From Syngnathus acus (taxonomy: Eukaryota; Chordata; Actinopteri; Syngnathiformes; Syngnathidae), in the NCBI RefSeq assembly GCF_901709675.1, contig NC_051095.1:6137956-6201955 (forward strand): a DNA stretch of 64,000 bases. The letters are read 5' to 3'. Made by a program: the position numbers and the translations under genes. Numbering within the stretch: position 1 is the first letter of the stretch; the number at the start of each line of letters is the position of its first letter. Below the pieces are notes generated by a model, which was not told the DNA's origin, ran no database searches, and saw only the letters and a list, made by a program, of their open reading frames with translations. Shown here in pieces: positions 21,747 through 32,176 of this stretch.

Positions 21747-22418
21747 TCAAAGTTGCATCAGTGAGAATAGGTAGCCGGCGGCAATGGCTGCCGCAGCGGC
21801 CGCCGCCGCCGCCCCAATCAGGAGAAGTCCCTTGAGGATGAGCGCGTTGCCCGTCGACGGTCTCGCCCGCGTCCCGTCGACAGGACTAGCTGCAAAAACG
21901 ACACGCAGCCAAGGTTATGACGCACCATTTGCATTTCACCTTTTTTTAAAGCTCACCTGTGACCATGACGTGATATTTTCCAGAGTCCACATCATTGCTG
22001 GTGTTGACTTGACACCGGTACACGCCCGAGTCTTCCATTCGCAGGCTGGACAGTTGCAGACTTATTTGTCCCCTTCTCAGAGCATCCCAGTCGCACCGCA
22101 CCCGTCCTACCAAATGAACCACCACGCCGTCCTGTAGTTGAAAGAGGACGGTGACCTCACCCTCCCTGAAGAACTCGCAGCGGATCCGAAGCAAGGTGAG
22201 GGACATGTTGGGATGGCTGGTGAACTTCCAACCCAGGGTTATGTTGTCATTCTCTCGGGCCCAGTAGGAGTCCCGAGTCACGTTCACGTCTAATCCGCCT
22301 GGAGAAGTCAACGTGAGGGCAGTCAGGTTACGTGATCAGATGCGTCAGATGAGGACAACTTACAAACGCTGGCAAACATCAGGCCGATGAGCAGAGTGAT
22401 CGGGAAAATCGTCGTCAT
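21747..22418 (-). CDS. Small single-Ig-domain type I membrane protein
   Basis: Three exons on the minus strand: 22364-22418, 21957-22298, 21747-21889; 179 aa. The start MTTIFPITLLIGLMFASVCG is a clear signal peptide. One V-type Ig domain follows, ending RMEDSGVYRCQVNTS (the D-x-G-x-Y-x-C signature), with several N-x-S/T sites. A hydrophobic Ala-rich membrane segment (ILKGLLLIG followed by eight Ala) ends in a very short cytoplasmic tail, ...SLMQL. The usual B-strand Cys is absent (NITLGWKF); a Cys appears later in LRIRCEFF, as in some fish immune-receptor V domains. I cannot name the family; a fish-specific adhesion or co-receptor protein is possible. A longer upstream Met (22514) is less likely because it buries the signal peptide. 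The gene lies antisense between tec and the LTB4 receptors. Confidence 0.75.
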
Positions 22419-23987
22419 CTTCCTGGAGCGGCCACAAGTACATCGGAGTAGAAATTCTTGATGCTCATCCGGGGCGCGATACAATCTGTGGTCTGTGGTG
22501 AGTCTTTGAAACACACCAGAACTAATGTTAAATTTAATCTTCCTGCCTCACGTCATCTTGTGGCGAACCATCCAAAGTCACTTTGGTCCAGGGCCCATTG
22601 TGGAGTTATTATACGCATGTATAGAATGTTCCAGATTAAGCGAAGTCTGACAGCTCCAGTGACACCTAGAAAATGGATGCATTTCCATCAAGAAGTCCGC
22701 CCCACCCCACCCTTTCTTTTTTTTTTATTGACATTTCAAAACTAAAGCCTTTCACAAGCCCGGAGCTATGTTCCCAGCCGTCATTAGCACATAGCTCGAT
22801 GTTTACATTTGTAGGATGTAAATTTTCCTTCCAACACATTTCAAGAGTTCTCAGTCAAATGATTCCCAGGTATGACTTTGTGGAATGAGTAACAGATTGA
22901 GCCTTTCGCCAACAGGGGCCTCTCCTTGATGCAGTCTGGGGGGGGGCAAACTCCGTCTCTCCGCCTTTTCTTTATGATCAAGCTCATAGTCAAGGATGGC
23001 TCACGCTCGTCTCCACAGAAGCTCTGTTTCAAGCGCCTTGAGATCACTTCTGTTGTACATGGAAATTATATTAAGTTGACATTTATGATTGTCGTCTCAC
23101 AATCCGCTGCCGACACTCCTTGACCTTTGTTGCTCTACGACACTACACATCCAGGTAAGCGTAGGCGGAGAGGTAACGAGAAAGCCCCTCCCTCTCCCTC
23201 CTAAGCTTGCGTGCTGCAGCAGGCGCGACTCCTTGACGAGCCGGTGGGCGGGAGCAAAGTTTAAGACGAGCCACCGCAGCAAGTTCAGCCTCACAATTGT
23301 TTTTGGACACGGTCTGTTTCCCTTTTGGGTTTTCACAGGTGAGTTTTGAGTTTTTTCGCTTTGGGAGCGTTTGCGTATCCGTTTTCCGAGAGACTCCGAT
23401 TTGAGAGGGGTGTGTTGCTGCTTTGATTCCTTTGCAGGTTGTGAGTCACAGGAAACAAATGCAGCCACACACAAGACAAATCTGATTGCGCAATATTTGG
23501 CTTTCAGTAGCAATGTGGTAGAGCGTAACCAACATTAGAGAACGAGAACAAAATATGAGATATTTTTGAGAAGCTCAACCATTGGCGACTCAAAAGAAAT
23601 CGTTCAAACCCAAATAAGTTTTCTCTGTCAGTGTGGGTCAACATGTTGTGGCCTCATCACCATGGCAACGTGTCTGCTCTTAAAGCCCTAAGCATCTGAC
23701 ACTTCCTAGCCGAGAAGAACCGGAGCAAACTTCTTATCTGCCCATTTTTCTGTCTCTTTTCCAAGTTGAGAGAGAGCCATTTTGAAGAAGTCGGTGACAT
23801 TAAGATACTCGTGAAACATTTGTTGCGTCGAGGTCGCTTGACAAAAAAGAATCACATGTTGCTTCACCCAAGCATGTCTGGTCTGGACTCTGGAATTAGG
23901 AGTCTCTGTTAAAACTCGTTAAGCTCACCCCACCCCACACACTTTGACAAAAGTTGCTTGTGCTTTTTTTCCAGCAGCTGCGCCCCG
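22419..23987. other. Intergenic region and presumed 5' noncoding exon of first LTB4 receptor
   Basis: No coding exon is supported. A plausible noncoding exon of the downstream receptor ends at 23339 (TTTTCACAG|GTGAGT). The receptor coding exon is entered through TTTTTTTCCAG ending at 23974. A T-run lies near 22720-22731. Confidence 0.35.
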
Positions 23988-26478
23988 ATGGCGCTAGCCA
24001 ACAGCTCTTCCACGTTGCACCCGGTGAAAAACGAAAACATCGTGGACAGCACGGCCGCCACCACCGTGGGCGCCCTCATCCTCAGCCTGGTCTTCCTCTT
24101 GGGCTTACCCGGCAACCTCTTTGTCATCTGGAGCATCATGGCTCGGGCCCGAAAGCAAACCATCACCACGCTCCTCATCCTCAACCTGGCCATCGCCGAC
24201 GGTTCGCTGATGGCGTTGACGCCGTTCTTCATTGCTTACTTGGTGATGAAGAAGTGGGTGTTTGGGACAGTGATGTGCAAGGTGCTCTTCTACCTGTGCC
24301 TGGCCAACATGTACGCCTCCATCCACATCATCACCCTCATGAGTCTCTATCGGCTGCTGGCCGTACTGCGGCCGCAGCGCGTGAGCGTCCTGGTGGGCCA
24401 CCGGACGGTGACGTGGACGCTGGCGCTCATGTGGGCGTTGGTGGCAATCGCCTCCGTTCCCGCTATCGTCTTCCGCAACGTGAGGACCAATGCCGACCGC
24501 GCCATCTGCGACTCCTACCACGACGACGAGAGTCACGTGAGTTTTCTCCGATTTGTTTTTTCCCCAGAGAAAAGAAACAAGCCCGACTTTTCTGAAAAAT
24601 ATATTTTTAGCAGAAGCTCAGATTGTCTTTCAGCCAAACATACTTTTTGTAATTATGACCTCAAAGATCTTTTCAAGTTTTCACTCAACCACAATCCTCC
24701 AAAACCTCATGTAGTGAAATATGTTACAGTAGAACTACCGTATTTTCCGCCCTAAAAGGCGCACCTAAAAACCTAAAATTTTCTCAAAAGCCGACAGTGC
24801 GCCTTATAGGCCAGTGCGCCTTATATATGGATCAACTGATGAATTTGTTGATCCATACTGGTTGTACACAGTGCTCTGCCAAAATGTTTCAGTACGTTTT
24901 AGTACGACTAGTAAATTACAAGGTCGCATCGCTTCCCAGCATTACGGCAACTGTAGTCAGGGGGCGTCACCGAATAGCTGTTGTACCCGCGAGGCTATTT
25001 CATGTCAAAATAGGCTGCTCTGTTAATGTTTCGAGTAAATCTACGGATCGATATGGAAGGGAAACATAGGTAAGTAGTACCAATGCGTTAGATCGAACTT
25101 TAGTCAGTTCCGATCATTTTATAGGAGATCGTTTGAGAAACGCGATTGTTTACAGAGGGCTTGTTGGTTATTGGCTAGTGGATGCATACCGCAACCCTAG
25201 TCAACCTCAGTTTGATGCAGTATAGCTTCTATTTTATGCGCCTTATAATCCGGTGCGCCTTATATATGGACAAAGTTTTAAAATGGGCCGTTCATTGAAG
25301 GTGCGCCTTATAACCCGGTGCGCCTTTTAGGGCGGAAAATACGGTACTTGTCCAGTAGAACAGCTCAAGTATATTGTGGGTTAATCGGGGTCCCTTCAAA
25401 TGGTAGCAGCTGCACGAGATTAAATGTGACTGGTTCATTCCTAACAGAGCCACATCCCCAGTTCTAAGAGGGTGTGCAGACTTTTGCAACCAAATTCCAG
25501 TTAGTGAGAACGCGCTTTGAACTCCAGATGCTGTCCAAAAAAAAACAAAAAACTAAAAATTGACCCCCGTATTGAAATGACTCAATTGTTCGGATGACTC
25601 ACGGAGCCTTGAGCACTCTCATTCACAGGAGGACGTCGTCTCGTTCCTCTTGTTTGCAGACGGTGGTCCAGTACATGCTGGAACTTGTTTTGGGTTTCCT
25701 GATCCCGTACAGCATCGTGGTGGTCAGCTACATCTGCATCCTACGCCGCATCCGACAGACCAAATTCCGCCGACGCATTCGTAGCGAGAAACTCATCTTG
25801 GCCATCGTGGTGACCTTTTGTGTCTTCTGGCTGCCCTACCACATCGTCAACATGGTGCAGGTATGTGCTCGCCGCGCACGCGTGATGTCCACAAACCAAT
25901 TTGTATTCCGTTTTTGTTTCCTTAGGTCACGTGGGCGCTCTGTCCTGAGGGTTCGATTAAAACAACGTAAGCCGTCACACCTCCTTTAAATTCTTGATGT
26001 CTTGAGGCTTCGGCTGCCTTCCGTCATCTTTGTGGTTCCTTGGGGATCTTCTGCTGTTGGTCTCAGTCAACTGTCCTTGTCTCTTTGGCTTTCCCAAATT
26101 TGCTTTTCTCCTTTTAAGTGTTTTGATTGTGGAATTTCAAGTTGTTCGTTTCATCTCATGAGAGCTTGTTTGTCCGAAAGGCTGGCGAAAATCTGGCACC
26201 GAAGTCGCGCTGTCACGTCCGCTGTGGCCTTCATCAGCAGCTGCGCCAACCCGGTGCTGTACTTCTTTGCCGGCAAGTCATACATCCGGCGCGAGGGTCT
26301 GGCCTTCATGGCCCGCCTGTTTGAGGCGGCCGGCCTGGACTCCATCTCCAGGAAGAGCCGTCAGAACAGCCAGAACAGCCGCGACAAGGACAAAGAGGCA
26401 GATGGGGTCATGCTGAAGGACAAATTTCAGGACTCCAACTCGAGCGCCAATGTCAAAGTGATGAAGTCTCCGACGTGA
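23988..26478 (+). CDS. Leukotriene B4 receptor-like GPCR, copy 1
   Basis: Three coding exons: 23988-24536, 25660-25860, 26119-26478; about 369 aa. Seven hydrophobic segments can be followed. TM1 has GLPGNLFVIWS, TM2 has LLILNLAIADGS, TM6 has FCVFWLPYHIVN and TM7 has FISSCANPVLYFFAG. The tail is Ser/Asn-rich (SRQNSQNSRDKDKEADG). This is the chemoattractant-receptor branch and is closest to BLT1/BLT2 (LTB4R, LTB4R2), which bind leukotriene B4 or 12-HHT and signal through Gi in leukocytes. The conserved Asp of the DRY motif is replaced: the sequence is MSLYRLLAVLRP. The first intron (1.1 kb) holds a MITE. The exon 3 acceptor is the only in-phase choice (CTCCTTTTAAG at 26118) and adds an unusual Cys-rich stretch before TM7, so that boundary is uncertain. 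BLT1 versus BLT2 assignment is open. Confidence 0.82.
24736..25346. mobile_element. MITE-like DNA transposon with inverted terminal repeats
   Basis: The left end TACCGTATTTTCCGCCCTAA continues into AAGGCGCACC. The right end is its inverse complement GGTGCGCCTTTTAGGGCGGA ending AAATACGGTA. Internal GCGCCTTATA blocks repeat near both ends. Length is about 611 bp with no transposase frame. AGTAGAAC occurs immediately left (24728-24735) and 7 bp beyond the right end (25354-25361), suggesting an 8-bp target duplication if the true end is slightly further right. It is a non-autonomous element common in fish and lies inside an intron of the first LTB4 receptor copy. Confidence 0.8.
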
Positions 26479-26686
26479 CGAAGCCTCCGACATCACGCCG
26501 CTGCTGGCTGGCATCTCCGAATGTCTCGTCCGTCCTTTAGCACGGTGAGCTGTCCTGATGAACAATGAGGACGGCGAGCCTCAAAAGAAGAGCTCGGGGA
26601 CTTCTTGATGTCCATTTTTTTTTTTCTAGCCATGGTCTGTGTTGTTGTCTTATGCAAGTATGTCTTTGCATAACAGAAAAGGTCCA

Positions 26687-26692
26687 AATAAA
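26687..26692 (+). terminator. Candidate poly(A) signal for LTB4 receptor copy 1
   Basis: AATAAA about 210 bp after the stop. Between here and 27173 a noncoding first exon for the next receptor may end at 26964 (CATCCAG|GTAAGC). Confidence 0.5.
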
Positions 26693-27173
26693 CAAGCTGT
26701 TCCAGCCGCACCGTTACAAAAATGACGACTCACTGGAGACGTCATGTCCCCGACTTGCCGTCAAGAAACTTCCTGAGGTTTTTCTTGTTCTATTCATTCA
26801 TGTTCTGCTTTCACAACCGGACGCTCTCTCGTTGGGCAAACCCGTACAAGCCGATGAGATCCACACTTGTCATTGAACAAGACAACTTACACTGCATCAT
26901 CGTGAGAGCTGGTTCCAACATTGGTTCCAAATATTCGAAATAGCGTCCTTCTCATCCATCCAGGTAAGCTTCGTTTTGTTTTGCTCATCCTTGAAGATCT
27001 TATTGTTGGCCGTGTCCCAGGGCACCTTTTGCGAAACGCCGATGTTGTAACGCGAGTCGAGCAGAAACTAGTTGGCCTCCCTGCAGTTAATTCAACATAT
27101 CCTGTTTCCTGTTCTGTCTATGAAAAGTCGCCGTCCACAATAGGAGAAGTCAAAGTATTCGGCCGACGAAGCC

Positions 27174-28434
27174 ATGGTGTCCAATAGCACCGGCGCCTTC
27201 TCTCTCCCCGTCAGCACCTCAGCCAAGGTCGGCATCGCCATCCTGACCTTGGCCTTCGCCTTGGGCTTCCCGGGGAACCTCTTTGTGGTGTGGTCGGTGG
27301 TTTGTCGTGTCCAAAAGCGCTCGGTGACGTGCTTGCTGGTCCTCAACCTGGCGGTGGCCGACGCTTTGGTGTTGCTCACGGCGCCCATTTTCCTGCGTTA
27401 CCTGGCCGGGGGGCAGGGCTGGGAGTTTGGCTCGGCGGCCTGCAAGCTGGTGCACTACCTGTCCAGTGTCAACATGTACGTGTCCATCTACCTCATCTGT
27501 CTGATGAGCATGGATCGCTGGCTGGCTGTCAGCAGGCCTTTCCTATCCCAGAGGATGCGGACTAAGCGCTCCCTGCTGATTCTCCTCCTGGGAGTCTGGG
27601 CCATGGCCTTCGTGCTGTCCCTTCCGATGCCGTTCTACCGAAGGTAAGTCCCGCGTGTGCCCCGATCGTTGATTGCAGACTGACGTTTTCTCGTGTGTGC
27701 GCAGCAACCTGAGGAAAGTGTTCCCCAACAACGCCACGTTGAAATTTTGCGTGCCGTACCACTGGCGAAGTGTGGGCCATCGGGTCTTTCAGTACACCTT
27801 TGAAACCATCATGGGCTGCCTGGTGCCCTTCTCCCTCATCAACACTTGCTACTCGTCGGTCATCTGCCGCCTGCAGAGCGCCATGTTCCAGCGGCGCGGC
27901 AAAAGCAGCCGGCTCATCTTGATGATCATTTGCACCTTCGCCGTTTTCTGGCTGCCGTATCACATCGTCAACACCATCGAGGTGATTCGATCTTCCGTAT
28001 GCGAGGATGGTGGACGTTCCCGCATTTAACCCCGTGCTCCCCTCCGCCAGGTGATCGGTCTCTTGCAGGGCAGCCAGGCGACGGTAGCGGCCGCCCTGGT
28101 GGCCCGCCCCAACGTCACCGCCTTCGCCTACTTCAGCAGCGCCGTCAACCCGATTCTCTACGTCTTTGCCGGCAGCTCTCACATCCGCCGGGCCGGCCTC
28201 AATTTCATGGGCAAGCTCTTTGAGGCCACCAACTCGGAGAGCAGGAGCACGTCCACCTTCACCCGCAGCGGACGCACCAGCTCGTCGCGGGAAGACACCT
28301 CGGTGCTGCAGACCCTGTCGGTCAAATTGGGGAAGCCGTTCAGGGGGAGGCAGGGAGACGGCGGCGACGTGTCGACAAGAGAGATGGACGAGCCGGAACT
28401 GAAGACTCTGGCAAGTGTCGAGCCGTTCGAATAG
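27174..28434 (+). CDS. Leukotriene B4 receptor-like GPCR, copy 2
   Basis: Three coding exons: 27174-27643, 27705-27981, 28051-28434; 376 aa. An N-glycosylation site lies in MVSNSTG. TM1 has GFPGNLFVVWS, TM2 LLVLNLAVADA, and TM3 ends in an intact MSMDRWLAVSRPF. Extracellular loop 2 carries a Cys (LKFCVPYHW), TM6 is FAVFWLPYHIVN and TM7 is YFSSAVNPILYVFAG. The tail is Ser/Thr-rich (STFTRSGRTSSSRED) and suits GRK/arrestin control. QKRSVTCLLVLNLAVAD resembles human LTB4R (QKRSVTALMVLNLALAD, from memory). It should be a Gi-coupled eicosanoid receptor on the leukocyte surface. It is tandem to copy 1, same strand, 0.7 kb apart; the second intron sits at the same place in both copies (after the TM6 ...VNMVQ / ...VNTIE), while intron 1 does not. 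Confidence 0.88.
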
Positions 28435-28585
28435 TGTAAATACCCTGATCATCTTTCTTTCTAATGTGGATTCTTCCTTTTGTTTTTGTATACCTGCAAT
28501 GATACCCACTTCCATTGTTTACATTGTCACAATGCTGCCTTCACATAGCTAATATTGCTTCATTTTGAGAGAGCTATTCATGTAA

Positions 28586-28921
28586 TACAGTAATCCCTCG
28601 TTTATCGCGGATAATTGGTTCCAAAAACCACCCGCGATAAGTCAAATCCACGAAGTACGGTCACCAACAAGAAGTACTGGGCAGGCTAAGGAGTTAGCGG
28701 AAAGATGCTAATTCGCGATCGTGCTAACACGCGAAAACGGACTTCTAAAGGAATTTAAAAGAATATTTTGAGCAATACTACATTGTCCTAAAGGTTAGAC
28801 ACATGTTTCCTCAATTTAGAAGTTGTATTTTGACTTTAAATGTTTTTTTAATTTGGAAAAAAAATCCGCGATGTAGTGAAACCGTGATAAACGAAACGCG
28901 AAGTAGCGAGGGATCACTGTA
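28586..28921. mobile_element. MITE-like element, TIR ACAGTAATCCCTCGTTTATC
   Basis: The left end TACAGTAATCCCTCGTTTAT (with CGCGG following) and the right end GCGAAGTAGCGAGGGATCAC (with TGTA following) are imperfect inverted repeats. Inside, CGCGATAAGTC and CGAAGTACGG blocks recur. It is about 336 bp with no coding capacity. This is a familiar non-autonomous DNA transposon of vertebrate genomes (from memory). It lies between the second LTB4 receptor and klhl33. Confidence 0.75.
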
Positions 28922-29391
28922 TGTTTATTATTGTTACTATAACAGCGAGAGTTGGTCCGCTCGCGCATAAATTGCACTATCAAGATTTGTGGCGACAAAC
29001 ACGAGATTGCATCCGTCGAAGCGCACTTCCTGTCTTTCAACACACGCTATTTTCAAAACCTCACGCGACACTTTTGGCTCATCTGAGAACTGTCAGTTTC
29101 AGCAGAATCTTTGCGACATGTTCTCAGAGCGGGAAAAGTATCAAATAAATTGTTTGCTGGAAAGTAAGATTCACCTCTTGATTGTGAATGCGAGCAATCG
29201 GACACACGATGCTATTATGGTGCCAACTCGGTGTGAAAGTGAATCTGAGGAACGGCCGCGCTTAAAATAGAATCTTGTTGCTGTCCAGCGGAAGCGCGAG
29301 CAGACTGCTTTGAGTCTTGTAGAGAGAGAAGAGTGCACAAGGCGCACTTTCATTTGTAATTTAAAATCAAATAAATGTCGGTTGAGTCCAC

Positions 29392-32081
29392 ATGGAGGCG
29401 AGCGGGAGCGGGAGTGGCCTGCCAGTGGAATGGGAAGAGCAGTGGAGAAAGGAAAAGGAAAGGAGGAAACAAGTACTGGGAGAAGGGAGGGAAGGTGTCG
29501 AGCAGGACAAACGTGAGCTAAGGAACATCGTGGCCTTCAATGACTCCAGATTGGGGCTGACGAGCGAGAAGGCGGAACCACGCGGATCCAAACTCAGGGA
29601 AGACGGAGACGATGTCCGACCATATTGGAGCGAAAGCTTTCCCGGTGAGACGTTCAAGGTCCTGAGGGAGTTTCTCGACTCGGGTCTCCTCACAGACTTG
29701 ACCTTGACTACTGAAGACGGGAGCAGCTTCCACGTTCACTCTTCCATCCTTGCCGCCGTCAGCGCTTTGATTAAGGCGAGGGTGAAGGAAGAAATGCTCA
29801 AGGGCCATCAGGAAGACACCGCTGCCCATCAATGGTGTCTGCTTCTGGGTCCAGATGTGGGTCATTGTGGGCTGCGGGCAGTTGTAGACTTTGCCTACAC
29901 GGGGGAGCTCAGAACGGGCAACACCCTACCCCAAATTGAGGCAGCGGCTCGTGCCCTCGGCGTTCCGAGATTGTCGGAGCTCTGCGAGCAAACCGCAGGA
30001 GCCGAGGCGGGTCCGGGAAGGCGACGAGCAATTTCTGCCGAGGAGGAAATGAGACAAACCCTTCGTTCCGTGGAGCAGCTGTGGGCTGAAGGTGTGGGCT
30101 GTGATGTCATTTTGGACGTGAACGGAGCTTTCTTCCATGGTTTGTACAATCGGTCTGATTGTGAAGTTATTTTTACGGTTGCTTCTGCTCGAACTGAACT
30201 TCGGCTCGTGGCAGTCCACAGGACGATCCTGGCAGCAAGCAGCGACTACTTCCGAGGAATGTTCACCAGCGGTATGAGAGAGTGTCGTCAAAGCAGTGTC
30301 GCCATTCCTTGCCAAGTAACCCCAGAGATGGCGGCTTTGGTTTGCTTCTGCTACCGCGGGAGCCTTCCTCTTAACTGGGACTGCGTTTTCGAGCTGGCCT
30401 GCACGGCGCTCCAGTTCCAGTTCCGGTCGGCTGTCTCGCTTTGCCTCCTCTTTATGAAACAGGAAATGGATGCTGGTTCCTGCCTGGATGTGGCTTCTTT
30501 TGCTGAAGCTTACGGAATGGCAGATCTCCTCGAGGAAGCCAATGACTACGTGCTGCGACACTTCTCGGAGGTGTCGGCTACTGAAAAGTTTCTGGACCTC
30601 CAAGCTGAGAAGCTTTTGGAGTTTCTCTGCAGCGATGGTCTCAGCGTGCCGTCTGAGCTGATCGTGTTTCGAGCTTTAGTCTCCTGGGTGGAGGCGGATC
30701 CCGAAGAGCGCCTGGGACACGCCGACAAACTGATGAGAGGAGTTCGCTTCCCTCTCATGACCTTTCGAGAGTTCAGGGAGGTCAGTGATCTTGTTCAAGG
30801 CATCTTAACGAAGTGGAGTTGCACTGACATGCTTTACTCCTTTCCCACTTTGTGATCTTTGCTTTAGGTTAGGGCCATCAACCTGCGAATGGAGACCAAA
30901 GACGTGCAACTTCATGTTGCTGCTTTTAAGGAATTTGGATCCAGCTTCTCAATGGAGGATCACTGTCGGGTGAGGCGCCCCAAAGACTCCCTGGTTCTTG
31001 TCGGCGGGGACCGGCTGGACCCAGATACGGGTCAACGCAAACCAAGCGACGAAATGTGGTTTGTAAACTCCCTGCGCTCCGGCATAGGCCTGGTGAAGGA
31101 CATTGAGTGGAGGAGGCTGGGCCACATTCCAGATAAGCCAAAATTCAGACACGGCGTCGCGAGACTCAACGGGCGCTTGTTTGTGGTCGGAGGATGTCAC
31201 TTCTACGCCAAAGACAACGTGATGAAATCCACCTACAGGTGAACACGCTTGATGCTCTTCCACAGTGGTGGGCGCTTACCACTGTCTGTTGTTTCTTTTC
31301 CCATCGAACCAGCTACGACCCTGAGCTAGACCTCTGGAAAAGGTGCACTGACATGCAGGAACGTCGAAGTAACTTCTCAATGGTGGTGCACCGAGGTCAT
31401 CTTTGTGCCATTGGTGGAGATAAGCAGCTCAACACTAATTTAAGCAGTGTGGAGATTTATGACCCTGAGGCTGATAGCTGGAGGTGAGCTTAAGTCAGGA
31501 CAAATATATTGGCTTGATTTGGTTTTCTTTCCTGTCTCACGCCATTCCCGGGTTCTCTCAGCTTCGCCCGTCCTCTGCACCAGCCGCTAAGCGGCCATGC
31601 CGCCACAGTCTTTGATGGAAGGGTGTTGGTGTCTGGAGGTTTTGACCCTCGGTATGTTTGTGTCGCTTCCCTCTTCGTGTATGACCCCAAGGTGGGAAGC
31701 ACCCACCTGGCTGATATGCTTCAAAACCGGGCCCAACACTGCATGGAGGCGCTGCGAGGTCGCCTCTACGTGGCCGGCGGCATGTGCAACCTGAGGAAGT
31801 ATTACACAGACCAGCTCACCTGCGAGCTTTACGATCCTTCTACTGACTGCTGGACGTGTCTTGCGCCGCTGCCCGTACCTCATGTGGGTGCAGCCTCGGC
31901 CATCTTGGAGGAGAATGTCTACATCCTTGGAGGGTACTGTCAGGAAGACTACAGCGAATCTGGACTCGTCCACAGGTTTAACCTCATCACACAACGCTGG
32001 GAGAGGATGGGAAAAGTGCCAGCGGCCGTTACTGACATTCGAGCCTGTGTGCTTGGACTTCCCCAGCACTTGCGATGCTAG
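29392..32081 (+). CDS. klhl33: Kelch-like protein 33 with two BTB domains
   Basis: Four coding exons: 29392-30780, 30868-31238, 31313-31483, 31562-32081; 816 aa. A charged N-terminus leads to a first BTB-like fold (about residues 87-195; FKVLREFLDSGLLTDLTLTT...FHVHSSILAA). A second BTB (about 219-345; LWAEGVGCDVILDVNG...VHRTILAASSDYFRGMF), a BACK domain (about 365-460) and about six Kelch repeats follow (GRLFVVGG, GHLCAIGG, GRVLVSGG, GRLYVAGG, NVYILGG). Kelch-like proteins are substrate adaptors of Cullin-3 ubiquitin ligases, and Kelch blades hold the substrate. The symbol rests on overall resemblance and on KLHL33 lying at human 14q11.2 like its neighbours tox4 and supt16h. A nearby ATG at 29375 is out of frame, so 29392 is the start. 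Confidence 0.85.
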
Positions 32082-32170
32082 CTTGAAATGTCACATGTAC
32101 CGGCTTTCTCACCAGTGTGCTGGCAAACTATTTCCAACAAAAATCGGAATCTTGTACAGCAGCCTTTGCG

Positions 32171-32176
32171 AATAAA
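32171..32176 (+). terminator. Poly(A) signal for klhl33
   Basis: AATAAA 90 bp after the klhl33 stop. Confidence 0.65.

Noticed and set aside
22323-22514. Longer N-terminus for the Ig-domain protein from the ATG at 22514
   Set aside because: It would place about 32 polar residues before a clear signal peptide; the ATG at 22418 gives a normal secretory start.
27562-28515. 317-codon minus-strand open frame
   Set aside because: It is antisense to LTB4 receptor copy 2 across all its exons and introns, with no family resemblance.
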